Below are positions 36,689 through 45,140 of a DNA stretch of 64,000 nucleotides, piece after piece. Every line of letters starts with the position of its first letter. The stretch's first letter is position 1. The stretch covers positions 1 through 64,000 of the forward strand of contig NZ_QOLC01000079.1 of assembly GCF_003333325.1 (NCBI RefSeq), given 5' to 3'. A program made the translations under genes and the position numbers. The notes below the pieces were generated by a model. That model saw only the letters and a program-made list of their open reading frames with translations, had not been told where the DNA came from and made no database searches. Source of the DNA: Candidatus Ulvibacter alkanivorans. Lineage in GTDB: Bacteria; Bacteroidota; Bacteroidia; Flavobacteriales; Flavobacteriaceae.

Positions 36689-38781
36689 CCGAAAAAACTT
36701 CAAATAAATTTGTAACCCAAAACAGGTATCGAAATCGTGAATTAAGTTGGCTTCAGTTTAATGCACGTGTACTACAAGAAGCAGAAGACCCTTCTGTTCC
36801 TCTTTTGGAACGATTGCGCTTTCTCGGGATTTTCTCTAACAACCTAGACGAGTTCTTTAAGGTCCGTTATGCTACCGTTAAACGTATTGTAGAGGCCGGC
36901 AAGGGCGGAAGAAGCTTTTTAGGAGGTATTTCAGCAAAAGACCTTTTAGAAGAGATCACACAAACTGTGATCAAACAACAGGCTGCCAGTTTGAAAATTT
37001 TGAGTTCTATAGAAAAGGAACTCGAAAAAGAGAATATTTTTATGATCGATGAAACGCAAGTTTCAGAATCACAACACAAATTTATCGCCGATTATTTTCT
37101 TCGGAAGGTAAGTCCGGCCCTAGTTACCATCATGATCGGTGAACTAGAACAATTTCCCTCGCTTAAGGACAGCGGAGCCTATTTGGCGGTGCGCATGGTA
37201 ATGTCTAAGGAAGATGACACCTTCGAGACCAAAAATAATTACGCCTTGATCGAGATACCGAAAACGATCGATCGTTTTGTTGTGTTGCCAAGTGAAGGAG
37301 AAAAACAGTTTATCATCATTCTAGATGACCTAATTCGGTATTGTTTGCACAATATTTTTAGCATCTTTAAATACGAGAAGATCTCTGCCCACATGATCAA
37401 GATCACACGTGATGCAGAATTGGATATTGATAGTGATCTTAGTAAGAGCTTTATAGATAAGATATCGAAAAGCGTAAAGAATAGAAGTACGGGAGATCCG
37501 GTACGTTTTGTGTACGACAAACGAATTGATAAGAAGACCTTACAATTCCTGATGGATAAGATGGGGGTAGACACTACCGATAGTGTGATACCGGGAGGTC
37601 GTTACCACAACCGCCGCGACTATATGGATTTTCCAAGTTTAGGAAGAGAAGACTTGTTGTACGAACGTATCGAGCCTTTACCAATTCCAGGATTAAGTCT
37701 TGAAGGGAGTCTCTTCGGAAAGATCGCCGAAAAGGATTATCTGTTGTACACACCCTACCAAAAATTCTCTTATGTTGTAAAATTCTTGAGAGAAGCAGCC
37801 TTGGATCCGAATGTAAAATCGATAAAGATCACGATTTATCGCTTGGCACAAGTATCGCACATAGCGAGCTCACTTATAAATGCAGCGAAGAACGGAAAAG
37901 AAGTAACCGTGCAAATAGAACTGCAAGCCCGATTTGATGAAGAAGCAAATATTCGCTACGCAGAACAAATGCAAAGTGAAGGCGTTAACCTAATCTTTGG
38001 TGTATCCGGATTGAAGGTACACTGTAAAGCCTGTTTGATCGAGCGTCTCGAGAACCAAAAAGTAAAGCGATATGCTTTTATTAGTACCGGTAACTTTAAC
38101 GAGTCGACCGCACGTATCTATACCGATTATACCTTGTTCACTTCCAATCAAAAGATATGTAAGGAGATCAATAAAGTATTCGATTTCTTTGAGGTAAACT
38201 ACAAGATTAAAAAATACCGTCATTTAATTGTATCTCCACATTATACACGTAATGCGATCTACAATTTGATCGACAACGAAATAGAGAATCACAAAAACGG
38301 TCTATCAAGCGGAATCAGACTCAAATTAAACAGTCTTTCCGATTTTAAGATGATCGACAAATTATACGAAGCGAGTAGGGCAGGAGTTAATATAAAATTG
38401 ATTATTCGCGGGATTTGTTGTCTAATTCCGGGGGTGAAAGGAATGAGCGAAAATATACAAGCCATTAGCGTTGTAGATAAGTTTTTAGAGCATCCCAGAA
38501 TGTTTATTTTTGAGAACGGAGGCGATCGACGTATCTATATTTCTTCTGCCGATTTTATGGGTCGTAACCTCGATAATCGTGTAGAAATTAGTTGTCCTAT
38601 CTATGATGAGGACATAAAAGAAGAGCTCAACGACACTTTCGAGATCTGTTGGAAAGACAATGTGAAGGCAAGAGTGGTATCAGCCAAACAGAATAACGCC
38701 TATCGTCAACCCAACGGTGATCCGAAGGTTCGATCGCAATTTGCCACTTACGAATATTATAAAGAAAAAATAAGTAATTAG
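36685..38781 (+). CDS. ppk1: Polyphosphate kinase 1
   Basis: 698 residues. Polymerises polyphosphate from ATP with a phosphohistidine intermediate. N-terminal ENRYRNRELSWLQFN-type start (here NRYRNRELSWLQFNARVL), catalytic His446 in LKVHCKACLIER, second active-site region ISTGNFNESTARIYTDYT, and a C-terminal RGICCLIPGVKGMSEN. Its last codons are followed by the ppx start after one base. Confidence 0.98.
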   Translation: MTEKTSNKFVTQNRYRNRELSWLQFNARVLQEAEDPSVPLLERLRFLGIFSNNLDEFFKVRYATVKRIVEAGKGGRSFLGGISAKDLLEEITQTVIKQQAASLKILSSIEKELEKENIFMIDETQVSESQHKFIADYFLRKVSPALVTIMIGELEQFPSLKDSGAYLAVRMVMSKEDDTFETKNNYALIEIPKTIDRFVVLPSEGEKQFIIILDDLIRYCLHNIFSIFKYEKISAHMIKITRDAELDIDSDLSKSFIDKISKSVKNRSTGDPVRFVYDKRIDKKTLQFLMDKMGVDTTDSVIPGGRYHNRRDYMDFPSLGREDLLYERIEPLPIPGLSLEGSLFGKIAEKDYLLYTPYQKFSYVVKFLREAALDPNVKSIKITIYRLAQVSHIASSLINAAKNGKEVTVQIELQARFDEEANIRYAEQMQSEGVNLIFGVSGLKVHCKACLIERLENQKVKRYAFISTGNFNESTARIYTDYTLFTSNQKICKEINKVFDFFEVNYKIKKYRHLIVSPHYTRNAIYNLIDNEIENHKNGLSSGIRLKLNSLSDFKMIDKLYEASRAGVNIKLIIRGICCLIPGVKGMSENIQAISVVDKFLEHPRMFIFENGGDRRIYISSADFMGRNLDNRVEISCPIYDEDIKEELNDTFEICWKDNVKARVVSAKQNNAYRQPNGDPKVRSQFATYEYYKEKISN

Positions 38782-38782
38782 T

Positions 38783-39694
38783 TTGTTGAACATAGAAAAA
38801 TACGCTGCTGTAGATATTGGCTCTAATGCCATACGATTGTTGGTTGCCTCGGTGATAGAAGAACCGGGTAAGGACACCCTCTTCAAGAAGACATCTTTGG
38901 TGCGCGTTCCAATTCGTTTGGGTGCAGAGGTATTTATAGATGGCGCTATTTCCGAAGCAAGCATTATACGCATGATCGACGCTATGAAAGCATTCAAATT
39001 ACTTATAAAGACGCATCAAGTTGTGCGATTTCGAGCATGTGCAACCTCGGCTATGCGCGAATCCTCTAATGGAACGGAAGTCGCTAAACGAATTAAAGAG
39101 GAAACCGGACTTAGCATTAACATCATAGATGGTAATGATGAAGCCGCTATAATCGCCTCAACAGACCTTACCTCACTTATTCAAAACGATAAGGTCTTCT
39201 TGTACGTAGATGTAGGAGGCGGGAGCACCGAATTCACCTTATATGCGCAAGGAAAGACTGTCGCCTCAAAATCGTTTAAGTTGGGCACAGTGCGTCTAAT
39301 CAACGATATGGTAGAAGATACCATGTGGGAGCAAGTAGAAACTTGGATAAAGAAAGTCACGAAGCCCTATAGTAAAATCAATATGATAGGGTCGGGCGGT
39401 AACATTAACCATATTTATAAATCCAGTGGAAAGAAAGTAGGGAAACCGCTTAGTTATTTCTACTTAGCTAATTTCTACGAACTCATTAAATCACACAGCT
39501 ACGAAGAACGTATTACCGAAATGCAGATGAATCCGGACCGTGCCGATGTCATCATTCCTGCTACCAGGATCTATCTTTCGGCCATGAAATGGAGCGGATC
39601 GAAAAACGTGTATGTGCCAAAGATCGGACTCTCTGACGGAATTATAAAAAGCCTGTATAATGAAAAGCTAGCCAAGGCCATACAGGTAAATTAG
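38783..39694 (+). CDS. ppx: Exopolyphosphatase (Ppx/GppA family)
   Basis: 303 residues starting at TTG 38783, one base after the ppk1 stop; this is chosen because MLNIEKYAAVDIGSNAIRLL then aligns with the family start. Phosphate-1 loop DIGSNAIRLL, the ACATSAMRESSN segment, the VDVGGGSTEF phosphate-2 loop and MIGSGGNINHIYK. Short form without the C-terminal HD domain, as usual in this phylum. The ppk1-ppx coupling couples polyphosphate synthesis and breakdown. Confidence 0.95.
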   Translation: MLNIEKYAAVDIGSNAIRLLVASVIEEPGKDTLFKKTSLVRVPIRLGAEVFIDGAISEASIIRMIDAMKAFKLLIKTHQVVRFRACATSAMRESSNGTEVAKRIKEETGLSINIIDGNDEAAIIASTDLTSLIQNDKVFLYVDVGGGSTEFTLYAQGKTVASKSFKLGTVRLINDMVEDTMWEQVETWIKKVTKPYSKINMIGSGGNINHIYKSSGKKVGKPLSYFYLANFYELIKSHSYEERITEMQMNPDRADVIIPATRIYLSAMKWSGSKNVYVPKIGLSDGIIKSLYNEKLAKAIQVN

Positions 39695-39711
39695 CCTGCC
39701 AGAGAATAGAT

Positions 39712-40296
39712 TTATCCGTGAATAGTTTCGTTAGTGCCAAGATCTTTCATCACTTCGGCTTCGTAGGCAAGGAGTTCGTTCCATTTAGCATCTACTTCGG
39801 CGCGTTCGCCATATTTTCTTGCAAAACCTAAGAACATAGTGTAATGATTGGCTTCACTTACCATTAATTTTCGATAGAATTCGGCCAATTCCTTGTCTTT
39901 TAATTGCTCGCTCAACAAGCGAAAGCGTTCACAGCTTCTTGCTTCTATAAGTGCGGCATATAACAATCGATGAACTAATTGTGTCGTTCGACTGCCTCCC
40001 TTCGGAAAGAATTTGGTGATAGCGATCACATACTCGTCCTTACGGTCGCGGCCCATGGACCATCCTCGCTCAAGTATCTTGTCGTGTACCATCTTAAAGT
40101 GACTTATCTCTTCTTTTACCAAGGCGACCATTTCTTTTACGAGTTCGTCGTATTCGGGGAAAGAAACAATAAGCGAAATGGCCGTAGATGCAGCCTTTTG
40201 CTCACAATAGGCATGATCGGTCAATATTTCCTCGATATTCTTTTCTACTATGTTTACCCATCTGGGATCAGTGGGAAGCTGTAATCCTAACATCAT
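39712..40296 (-). CDS. miaE: tRNA-(ms2io6A)-hydroxylase MiaE
   Basis: 194 residues (or 193 from the second ATG). Ferritin-like diiron protein hydroxylating the isopentenyl group of ms2i6A37 in tRNA. The start LGLQLPTDPRWVNI is typical. Diiron ligands fall in HAYCEQKAAS, EEISHFKMVHDKIL (ExxH) and SEANHYTMFL (ExxH). It starts 8 nt after dnaX on the same strand and is probably cotranscribed. Confidence 0.94.
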   Translation of the reverse strand: MMLGLQLPTDPRWVNIVEKNIEEILTDHAYCEQKAASTAISLIVSFPEYDELVKEMVALVKEEISHFKMVHDKILERGWSMGRDRKDEYVIAITKFFPKGGSRTTQLVHRLLYAALIEARSCERFRLLSEQLKDKELAEFYRKLMVSEANHYTMFLGFARKYGERAEVDAKWNELLAYEAEVMKDLGTNETIHG

Positions 40297-40304
40297 TGTT
40301 GCTT

Positions 40305-42110
40305 TTAGATATCCAAATCGAATTCTTTGCGTAAATTATCCAATAAAGGATTTTTCTCTTTGAGCTTTTCGTACTTCTCACGAGGTGTATATGCATAGCG
40401 TTTTACAGCTGTTTCATTAACCTCGATCGAAAGATCGATATCGTAGTTTTGAAGTTTTTCGCGTAAATAACCTAGCAATTCATATTTAGCGCGTTCTACT
40501 TCTAACTTGATGGTGCTATTTGGGAATTCTAAGTGAATTAGCGAACCGTCCAGTTTAGGCACGCCCATAGTAAGGTGCGAAAGCAGATTGTACTTACCAT
40601 CATTCTCTACCTTAGCGGTGTATTCATTCCAGGCACTAATCATGGCTTCTTCGGAAAAGTCTTCGGAAGGCAAATTCTCTTGGTTCGGTTGTTTGGCTAC
40701 TTGTTCTTTTTTAAGTTGCTGTTTCTTCTGAATGCTCTTTAACGATAAGGCCGATACCTTTTTCGCATTTCGCTCTGCTATTAATTGCGGGCGTTCGATC
40801 ACACGATCCTTTTGACCTGCATCTTTGTTCTCTTCTTCAATTGCTTCGGAAGCTGGAACAGGTTCAGTTTCAATCTCGTTATTAGTTGGAGTAGTAGGTG
40901 ATGACGTTCGTGCGTTGGTCGCTTCTTCGGTACTTTCCGAAGTACTAGAACTTTCAGAACCAATAGCTTGTTCCGGACTGCTTTCAGCAACTACAGCCTC
41001 TCTCGTGAATTGGGAGGGAGGTATTACGTACCGTTTACTCTTTTTTTTTTCGCCCTTGGCAGTAAGTGAAGCCAATTGCAGTAAACAGAGTTCTACGAGT
41101 AAACGCTGGTTCCGACTTGTTTTATATTTTAGATCACATTCATTGGCGATCGTGATGGCTTCTAATAAAAACGCCGTATCAGATTTTTGTGATTGCTCAA
41201 AATACATGGTCTTTACTTGCTCACCTACTTCTAACAAGTCTATGGTCTCCTGATTCTTGCATACCAGTAAATCTCTAAAATGAGAGGCAAGTCCCATGAT
41301 AAAATGATGGCCATCAAATCCTTTTGATAAGATCTCGTTATAAGCCACTAATACTTGCGGAATATTGTTGGCGAGCAGTAGCTCTGTGACCTTAAAATAG
41401 TAGGTATAATCGAGAACGTTCAAATTCTCTGTGACCGCTTCTCTCGTTAGCGTTTTGCCCGAGAAACTAACAACGCGATCAAAGATAGACAGTGCGTCTC
41501 GCAACGCGCCATCGGCCTTTTGAGCGATTATATGCAAAGCGTCGTCTTCGGCATCTATACCCTCACTGGCGGCTACCTCGGCCAAATGACCTTTAATATC
41601 CTGTACGGTAATACGTCTAAAATCAAAGATCTGGCAGCGCGACAGGATAGTAGGGATGATCTTGTGTTTTTCGGTAGTTGCCAAAATAAAGATCGCGTGC
41701 TTCGGTGGTTCCTCTAAGGTTTTTAAGAATGCATTAAAAGCAGCCGATGATAGCATATGTACCTCGTCGATGATATACACCTTATATTGACCTACTTGTG
41801 GCGGTATACGCACTTGATCGATCAAATTACGAATATCGTCTACCGAATTGTTGGAAGCAGCATCTAACTCGAAGATATTAAAAGCGAAATCCTCATCTTC
41901 CTTTTCGGTTCCATCTTGGTTAATCTTTTTGGCCAAAATTCGAGCGCAGGTTGTTTTCCCAACACCACGAGGACCGGTAAACAAGAGCGCTTGTGCCAAA
42001 TGATCGTTCTCAATGGCGTTGTCTAAGGTATTGGTAATAGCCTGTTGGCCTACAACGTCTTTGAATTGAGTAGGTCTGTACTTTCGTGCCGATACAATGA
42101 AGTGCTCCAT
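40305..42110 (-). CDS. dnaX: DNA polymerase III subunit gamma/tau
   Basis: 601 residues. Clamp-loader ATPase: Walker A GPRGVGKTT with Lys52, DExx box IIDEVHML, ELDAASNNSVDDIR, SRCQIFDFRRI with the sensor and arginine finger region. The usual four-cysteine zinc module after the P-loop is replaced by an acidic INQDGTEKEDEDF loop, as seen in Bacteroidota DnaX. Domain III ends around 350, then an A10 run (codons 354-357, GAA AAA AAA AAG), then a Thr/Ser/Glu-rich linker and a tau-specific C-terminus. See the findings for slippage. Confidence 0.96.
   Translation of the reverse strand: MEHFIVSARKYRPTQFKDVVGQQAITNTLDNAIENDHLAQALLFTGPRGVGKTTCARILAKKINQDGTEKEDEDFAFNIFELDAASNNSVDDIRNLIDQVRIPPQVGQYKVYIIDEVHMLSSAAFNAFLKTLEEPPKHAIFILATTEKHKIIPTILSRCQIFDFRRITVQDIKGHLAEVAASEGIDAEDDALHIIAQKADGALRDALSIFDRVVSFSGKTLTREAVTENLNVLDYTYYFKVTELLLANNIPQVLVAYNEILSKGFDGHHFIMGLASHFRDLLVCKNQETIDLLEVGEQVKTMYFEQSQKSDTAFLLEAITIANECDLKYKTSRNQRLLVELCLLQLASLTAKGEKKKSKRYVIPPSQFTREAVVAESSPEQAIGSESSSTSESTEEATNARTSSPTTPTNNEIETEPVPASEAIEEENKDAGQKDRVIERPQLIAERNAKKVSALSLKSIQKKQQLKKEQVAKQPNQENLPSEDFSEEAMISAWNEYTAKVENDGKYNLLSHLTMGVPKLDGSLIHLEFPNSTIKLEVERAKYELLGYLREKLQNYDIDLSIEVNETAVKRYAYTPREKYEKLKEKNPLLDNLRKEFDLDI
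41041..41050 (-). promoter_or_regulatory. A10 slippage site in dnaX
   Basis: The coding strand reads GGCG-A10-GAGTAAACGG. An added A changes frame to GAA AAA AAA AAA GAG TAA, ending the protein at residue 358 right after domain III. A lost A gives seven more new residues and a TAA, ending at 361. The end GAG-TAA resembles the E. coli dnaX site (A AAA AAG AGU GA). This is a candidate site for making a gamma-like product; activity is inferred. Confidence 0.6.
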
Positions 42111-42196
42111 AGAATTGAAACAAATATAAAGATGTCCTATTTGTTATTAAAAAAACGCAGACTGAAATTTATGTTATTTATTAACATTGTTTCGGA

Positions 42197-42229
42197 TTGC
42201 TAAAATCTCAATGTAATGCAGTACTTTTG
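42197..42229 (+). promoter_or_regulatory. rnpB promoter
   Basis: TTG at 42197-42199 and TACTTTTG at 42222-42229 (22 bp apart). Transcription should start about 6-7 nt downstream, at the first P1 base of the RNA. Confidence 0.6.
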
Positions 42230-42234
42230 CAACC

Positions 42235-42541
42235 GCAGGCCGTCTTATCGCGTTTTGTAAATGCAAAACGAGGAAAGTCCGGACACCATAGGGAAGCATA
42301 GCGGCTAACAGCCGTCATCCGTCTTATACGGAGCGGACAAGTGCAACAGAAAGAATGTACAGGTAATGCTGTAGTGAAATCAGGTAAACTCTATGCGGTG
42401 AAATGCCACGTAAACTTGTGTTCGAGGGTTCCCGCCCGATGCAAGAGGGTAGGCAGATAGAGCGTATTGGTAACAATGCGTCCAGATAAATGATAAGAAA
42501 CTGTGTTACACAGTTACAGAATCCGGCTTATAGGCCTGCTT
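42235..42541 (+). ncRNA. rnpB: RNase P RNA, bacterial class A
   Basis: About 307 nt. P1 pairs GCAGGCC (42235-42241) with GGCCTGC (42533-42539). The conserved GAGGAAAGTCCGG box lies at 42270-42282, directly after a P3-type hairpin (CGTTTTG/CAAAACG). ACAGAAAG, the GGTAACAATGCGTCCAGATAAATGATA region and ACAGAATCCGGCTTAT at the 3' end are standard class A elements. The P1 stem runs into a T-rich tail, serving as terminator. It sits between dnaX (divergent) and a convergent leftward gene whose last 14 nt overlap the 3' end of the RNA. Confidence 0.97.
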
Positions 42542-42929
42542 TTTCTTTATAATCTTCAATTTGTTCAATAATCCATTGTTGACACTCCTCCTTGGTATAA
42601 AACGCTTCGGCAGGACGCTTGTAGAAAGAACGCTCGAACAACGCATTATTAAACGATCGTTCGGTGTGGCACCACATAGCGACTGCTACTAATCTCGGAC
42701 TCAAATTTGTTTGTAGAAAACAGGTCGGATTTACAGTATAGTCATATTTTCTATTCGAAATATAACCAAATAGGCGTTCAGGATAATGTTCCTTAAAGAC
42801 CTTATCATAGACTTTTAAATGGTCTCTGTCGAAAACCACTCCTTCTTTGATCGAAGCAATTGCGTACAATTCATGCAATTCGAGATGAACAAAGTCCAAT
42901 TCGATTGTTTTAGGAAAGTTGGTAGACAT
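42528..42929 (-). CDS. Conserved hypothetical protein, 133 residues
   Basis: Soluble protein, last of a four-gene leftward operon. It has a mixed alpha/beta pattern with FPKTIELDFVHLELHELYAIASIKEG at the start, FGYISNRKYDYTVNPTCF and RSFYKRPAEAFYTKEECQQWI. This resembles a SpoIIAA/SEC14-like (STAS) shape, but I cannot support a family. The stop lies inside the rnpB 3' end. A close link to rsmD suggests a housekeeping role. Confidence 0.75.
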   Translation of the reverse strand: MSTNFPKTIELDFVHLELHELYAIASIKEGVVFDRDHLKVYDKVFKEHYPERLFGYISNRKYDYTVNPTCFLQTNLSPRLVAVAMWCHTERSFNNALFERSFYKRPAEAFYTKEECQQWIIEQIEDYKEKAGL

Positions 42930-42940
42930 GCGTGAGGTTT

Positions 42941-43474
42941 CTATTCAAAAAAGCTAAAAACAGAACTGCCATATTTTCGAGCTTCTTGAAAACGAGGTAT
43001 TAGCGAAAGATCTGTTTGCTTAGCATGTTCAATAATAAGAATTCCGTCCGGGGCTAACAAATTATTTTGAAAGATATTTCCTGTTAATTCTGTGAGTCGC
43101 TCAGTATCAAATTCATATGGCGGATCAGCAAAGATAATGTCACTGGCCGCATGCGATGTACCAACATATTTGAATACATCTGCTTTAACGGTCTCTATAG
43201 GAAACTGAAACTCTTCTGCGACCTTATTAATATATTTTACACATTCATAATGCGCATCTACAGCGCGAATAGTGGGAACACCGCGAGAAGCAAACTCAAA
43301 ACTTATATTTCCGGTACCGGCAAATAGGTCTAAGACACTCAGTTGAGTTAGCTCGTACTGATTTCGTAAAATATTGAACAGCGCTTCTTTGGCAAAATCG
43401 GTGGTGGGGCGAACCGGCAATGATTTAGGTGCTGTTAGACGTCTGCCTTTATGAGTTCCTGAAATAATGCGCAT
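42941..43474 (-). CDS. rsmD: 16S rRNA (guanine(966)-N(2))-methyltransferase
   Basis: 177 residues. MRIISGTHKGRRLTAPKSLPVRPTTDFAKEALFNIL is the family start (KGRRL and RPTTDFAKEALFN), followed by the SAM-binding LDLFAGTGNISFE and the catalytic FADPPYEF. Modifies G966 of helix 31. Its start overlaps the DUF3822 gene by one base. Confidence 0.96.
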   Translation of the reverse strand: MRIISGTHKGRRLTAPKSLPVRPTTDFAKEALFNILRNQYELTQLSVLDLFAGTGNISFEFASRGVPTIRAVDAHYECVKYINKVAEEFQFPIETVKADVFKYVGTSHAASDIIFADPPYEFDTERLTELTGNIFQNNLLAPDGILIIEHAKQTDLSLIPRFQEARKYGSSVFSFFE

Positions 43475-44298
43475 TAGGGTGTGTTCTTAACTAAAAAATG
43501 GTTGTGAGGTTGGTCTTCTTCGGAAACAGTATCAATAGCGGTAGTGATCGATGCAAAACGAACATTGCGAATGTATTTATATACGATCGAATAAATGTCA
43601 TCTTTTTCTGAAACAGCTCCGCATAGTACAACGTCTACCGTATCTGGGTTTAATTTTAGTTGTTCCAAGGTAAATAATACGTAGTAGATAAAATCTTCGG
43701 GAGTTTTAAACGGATAGGTATTACAAAGCTGCAATGCATCCGATTTCATTACAACACAGTCTAATTGATCCTGCTGCACATGTAAATACACCTTTGTTGT
43801 TTCGCTGTGTTTCTCGGCATCCAAAAAAGTTTTTAGCAAAATACTCACACTGTGGTAATAGGAAAAGCTTCCGAAGCGATCAAAAAAATAATTATTAATA
43901 TTTACAAAGGGCACATAAACGACCTCGATGCCGTAGGTTGTGAGTGAATCGGTAGTAATAAAATCGTTTGCCAACAACTTGGTGTTGAACTTTAAATACT
44001 CACTGGACTTTGACTCGTCGTAGAGGGTGCTTGGCACCAAAGTGTAGGTATTGGTAGCGTAGATAACAACAACTTCCTCAAACGTATCTGATTGTAATTC
44101 GGGCCGGGTTAGCGCCGTATCGATCTCGTGCAATAACTCTTCCGGAGTATAATTGCGGTCAAAATTCTTTTCAGAAAAAAATAACGACGTTTTTGAATCA
44201 CGATCTGTTACTAAAAAAGAAAGTCCGGTCAATGAAACTTGAACGGACAGTCTTTTATGTAAGCTTGTTGAATTATTGTTGTAGTCCCGGTGTGTCAT
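43474..44298 (-). CDS. DUF3822 family protein
   Basis: 274 residues from ATG 44298. A longer frame begins at 44364, but that start lies within the upstream gene by 92 nt and adds residues that show no sign of being part of the fold. From 44298 the overlap is 26 nt. Sequence features: LSVQVSLTGLSFLVTDRD at the start, VPSTLYDESKSSEYLKFNTKLLANDFI, and LHVQQDQLDCVVM. The fold resembles an actin-like/ASKHA ATPase half as in DUF3822 proteins found in Bacteroidota only. Function unknown. Typically neighbours rsmD. Confidence 0.8.
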   Translation of the reverse strand: MTHRDYNNNSTSLHKRLSVQVSLTGLSFLVTDRDSKTSLFFSEKNFDRNYTPEELLHEIDTALTRPELQSDTFEEVVVIYATNTYTLVPSTLYDESKSSEYLKFNTKLLANDFITTDSLTTYGIEVVYVPFVNINNYFFDRFGSFSYYHSVSILLKTFLDAEKHSETTKVYLHVQQDQLDCVVMKSDALQLCNTYPFKTPEDFIYYVLFTLEQLKLNPDTVDVVLCGAVSEKDDIYSIVYKYIRNVRFASITTAIDTVSEEDQPHNHFLVKNTP

Positions 44299-45016
44299 AT
44301 ATTTTTGGCCAATTTCCAGAGGTATTGATCTCGTCCATAGACCCAACTTTAATGAATGGACCATTCACCCCATCTACAGAAACTACCTGCTTCTCTTGAA
44401 CGATTAGGTCTTTGTCCATTCCTTGAAGCACTACGTCCTTAGAAACTTTAGCTTCGAATACAGAATATTCAGTATCGTTTTTCACGATCGTACCCGCTTG
44501 CAGATCGAATTTCTGATCGGTATCCGGTACGTTCATCATGGTTTTATAACGGTCGGTTCCTCCGTAAAGTGAATCCTTAACCGCTCTAAACCCTAAGGTG
44601 TCTACGACTACGGTTTCAATAAAATATCCTTCATCAATACCATAGGCTCTGTTCTTTTCTACATCGGCATAGCTACTGTCTCTTCGTGCCGTAATTGCGA
44701 ATTTAGCCGTATCTACGAATCGAACTAAACTATCGAAGCTACCGGTGAACTTACCATTTAACGATTGGTAGGCCAACTCTGCAGCCTGAATATCTTTTAA
44801 TTTTTCAATCACTTTAGCGTAACGCGCTTCCTTCTTTTTATTAAACTCTACCGGCCCAATGAGTGAATCGTATAATTGGTAGCCTAAGAAGATTATTACA
44901 ATCCACAATAGCAAAGAAACTACAGGGTTTAATTTTCGGGGAACGAATTTTTTAATTAAAAATACGGCAAGAATAACTAAAGCAATAGCTAGTACTATGT
45001 AAACGATTGTAATCAT
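44273..45016 (-). CDS. Membrane-anchored hypothetical protein
   Basis: 247 residues. Two transmembrane helices (about 3-24 and 33-52) are followed by a soluble part with a helix (KKKEARYAKVIEKLKDIQAAELAYQ) and a beta-rich region ending IYDTPGLQQ. The AELAYQSLNGKFTGSFDSLVRFVDT segment recalls pseudopilin-like assembly proteins but lacks the leader peptide. First gene of the operon with DUF3822 and rsmD. Function not recognised. Confidence 0.78.
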   Translation of the reverse strand: MITIVYIVLAIALVILAVFLIKKFVPRKLNPVVSLLLWIVIIFLGYQLYDSLIGPVEFNKKKEARYAKVIEKLKDIQAAELAYQSLNGKFTGSFDSLVRFVDTAKFAITARRDSSYADVEKNRAYGIDEGYFIETVVVDTLGFRAVKDSLYGGTDRYKTMMNVPDTDQKFDLQAGTIVKNDTEYSVFEAKVSKDVVLQGMDKDLIVQEKQVVSVDGVNGPFIKVGSMDEINTSGNWPKIYDTPGLQQ

Positions 45017-45140
45017 AATTATTTAATGAAGGTTACATTAGATTATTAGGTCTATCGCAAATCTACAATTTTTTTTTGTTCGTAAAAGTATATTCCGAAA
45101 AAATCATAGCTATATTTAAACCCTGAATTTGTATAATTTC

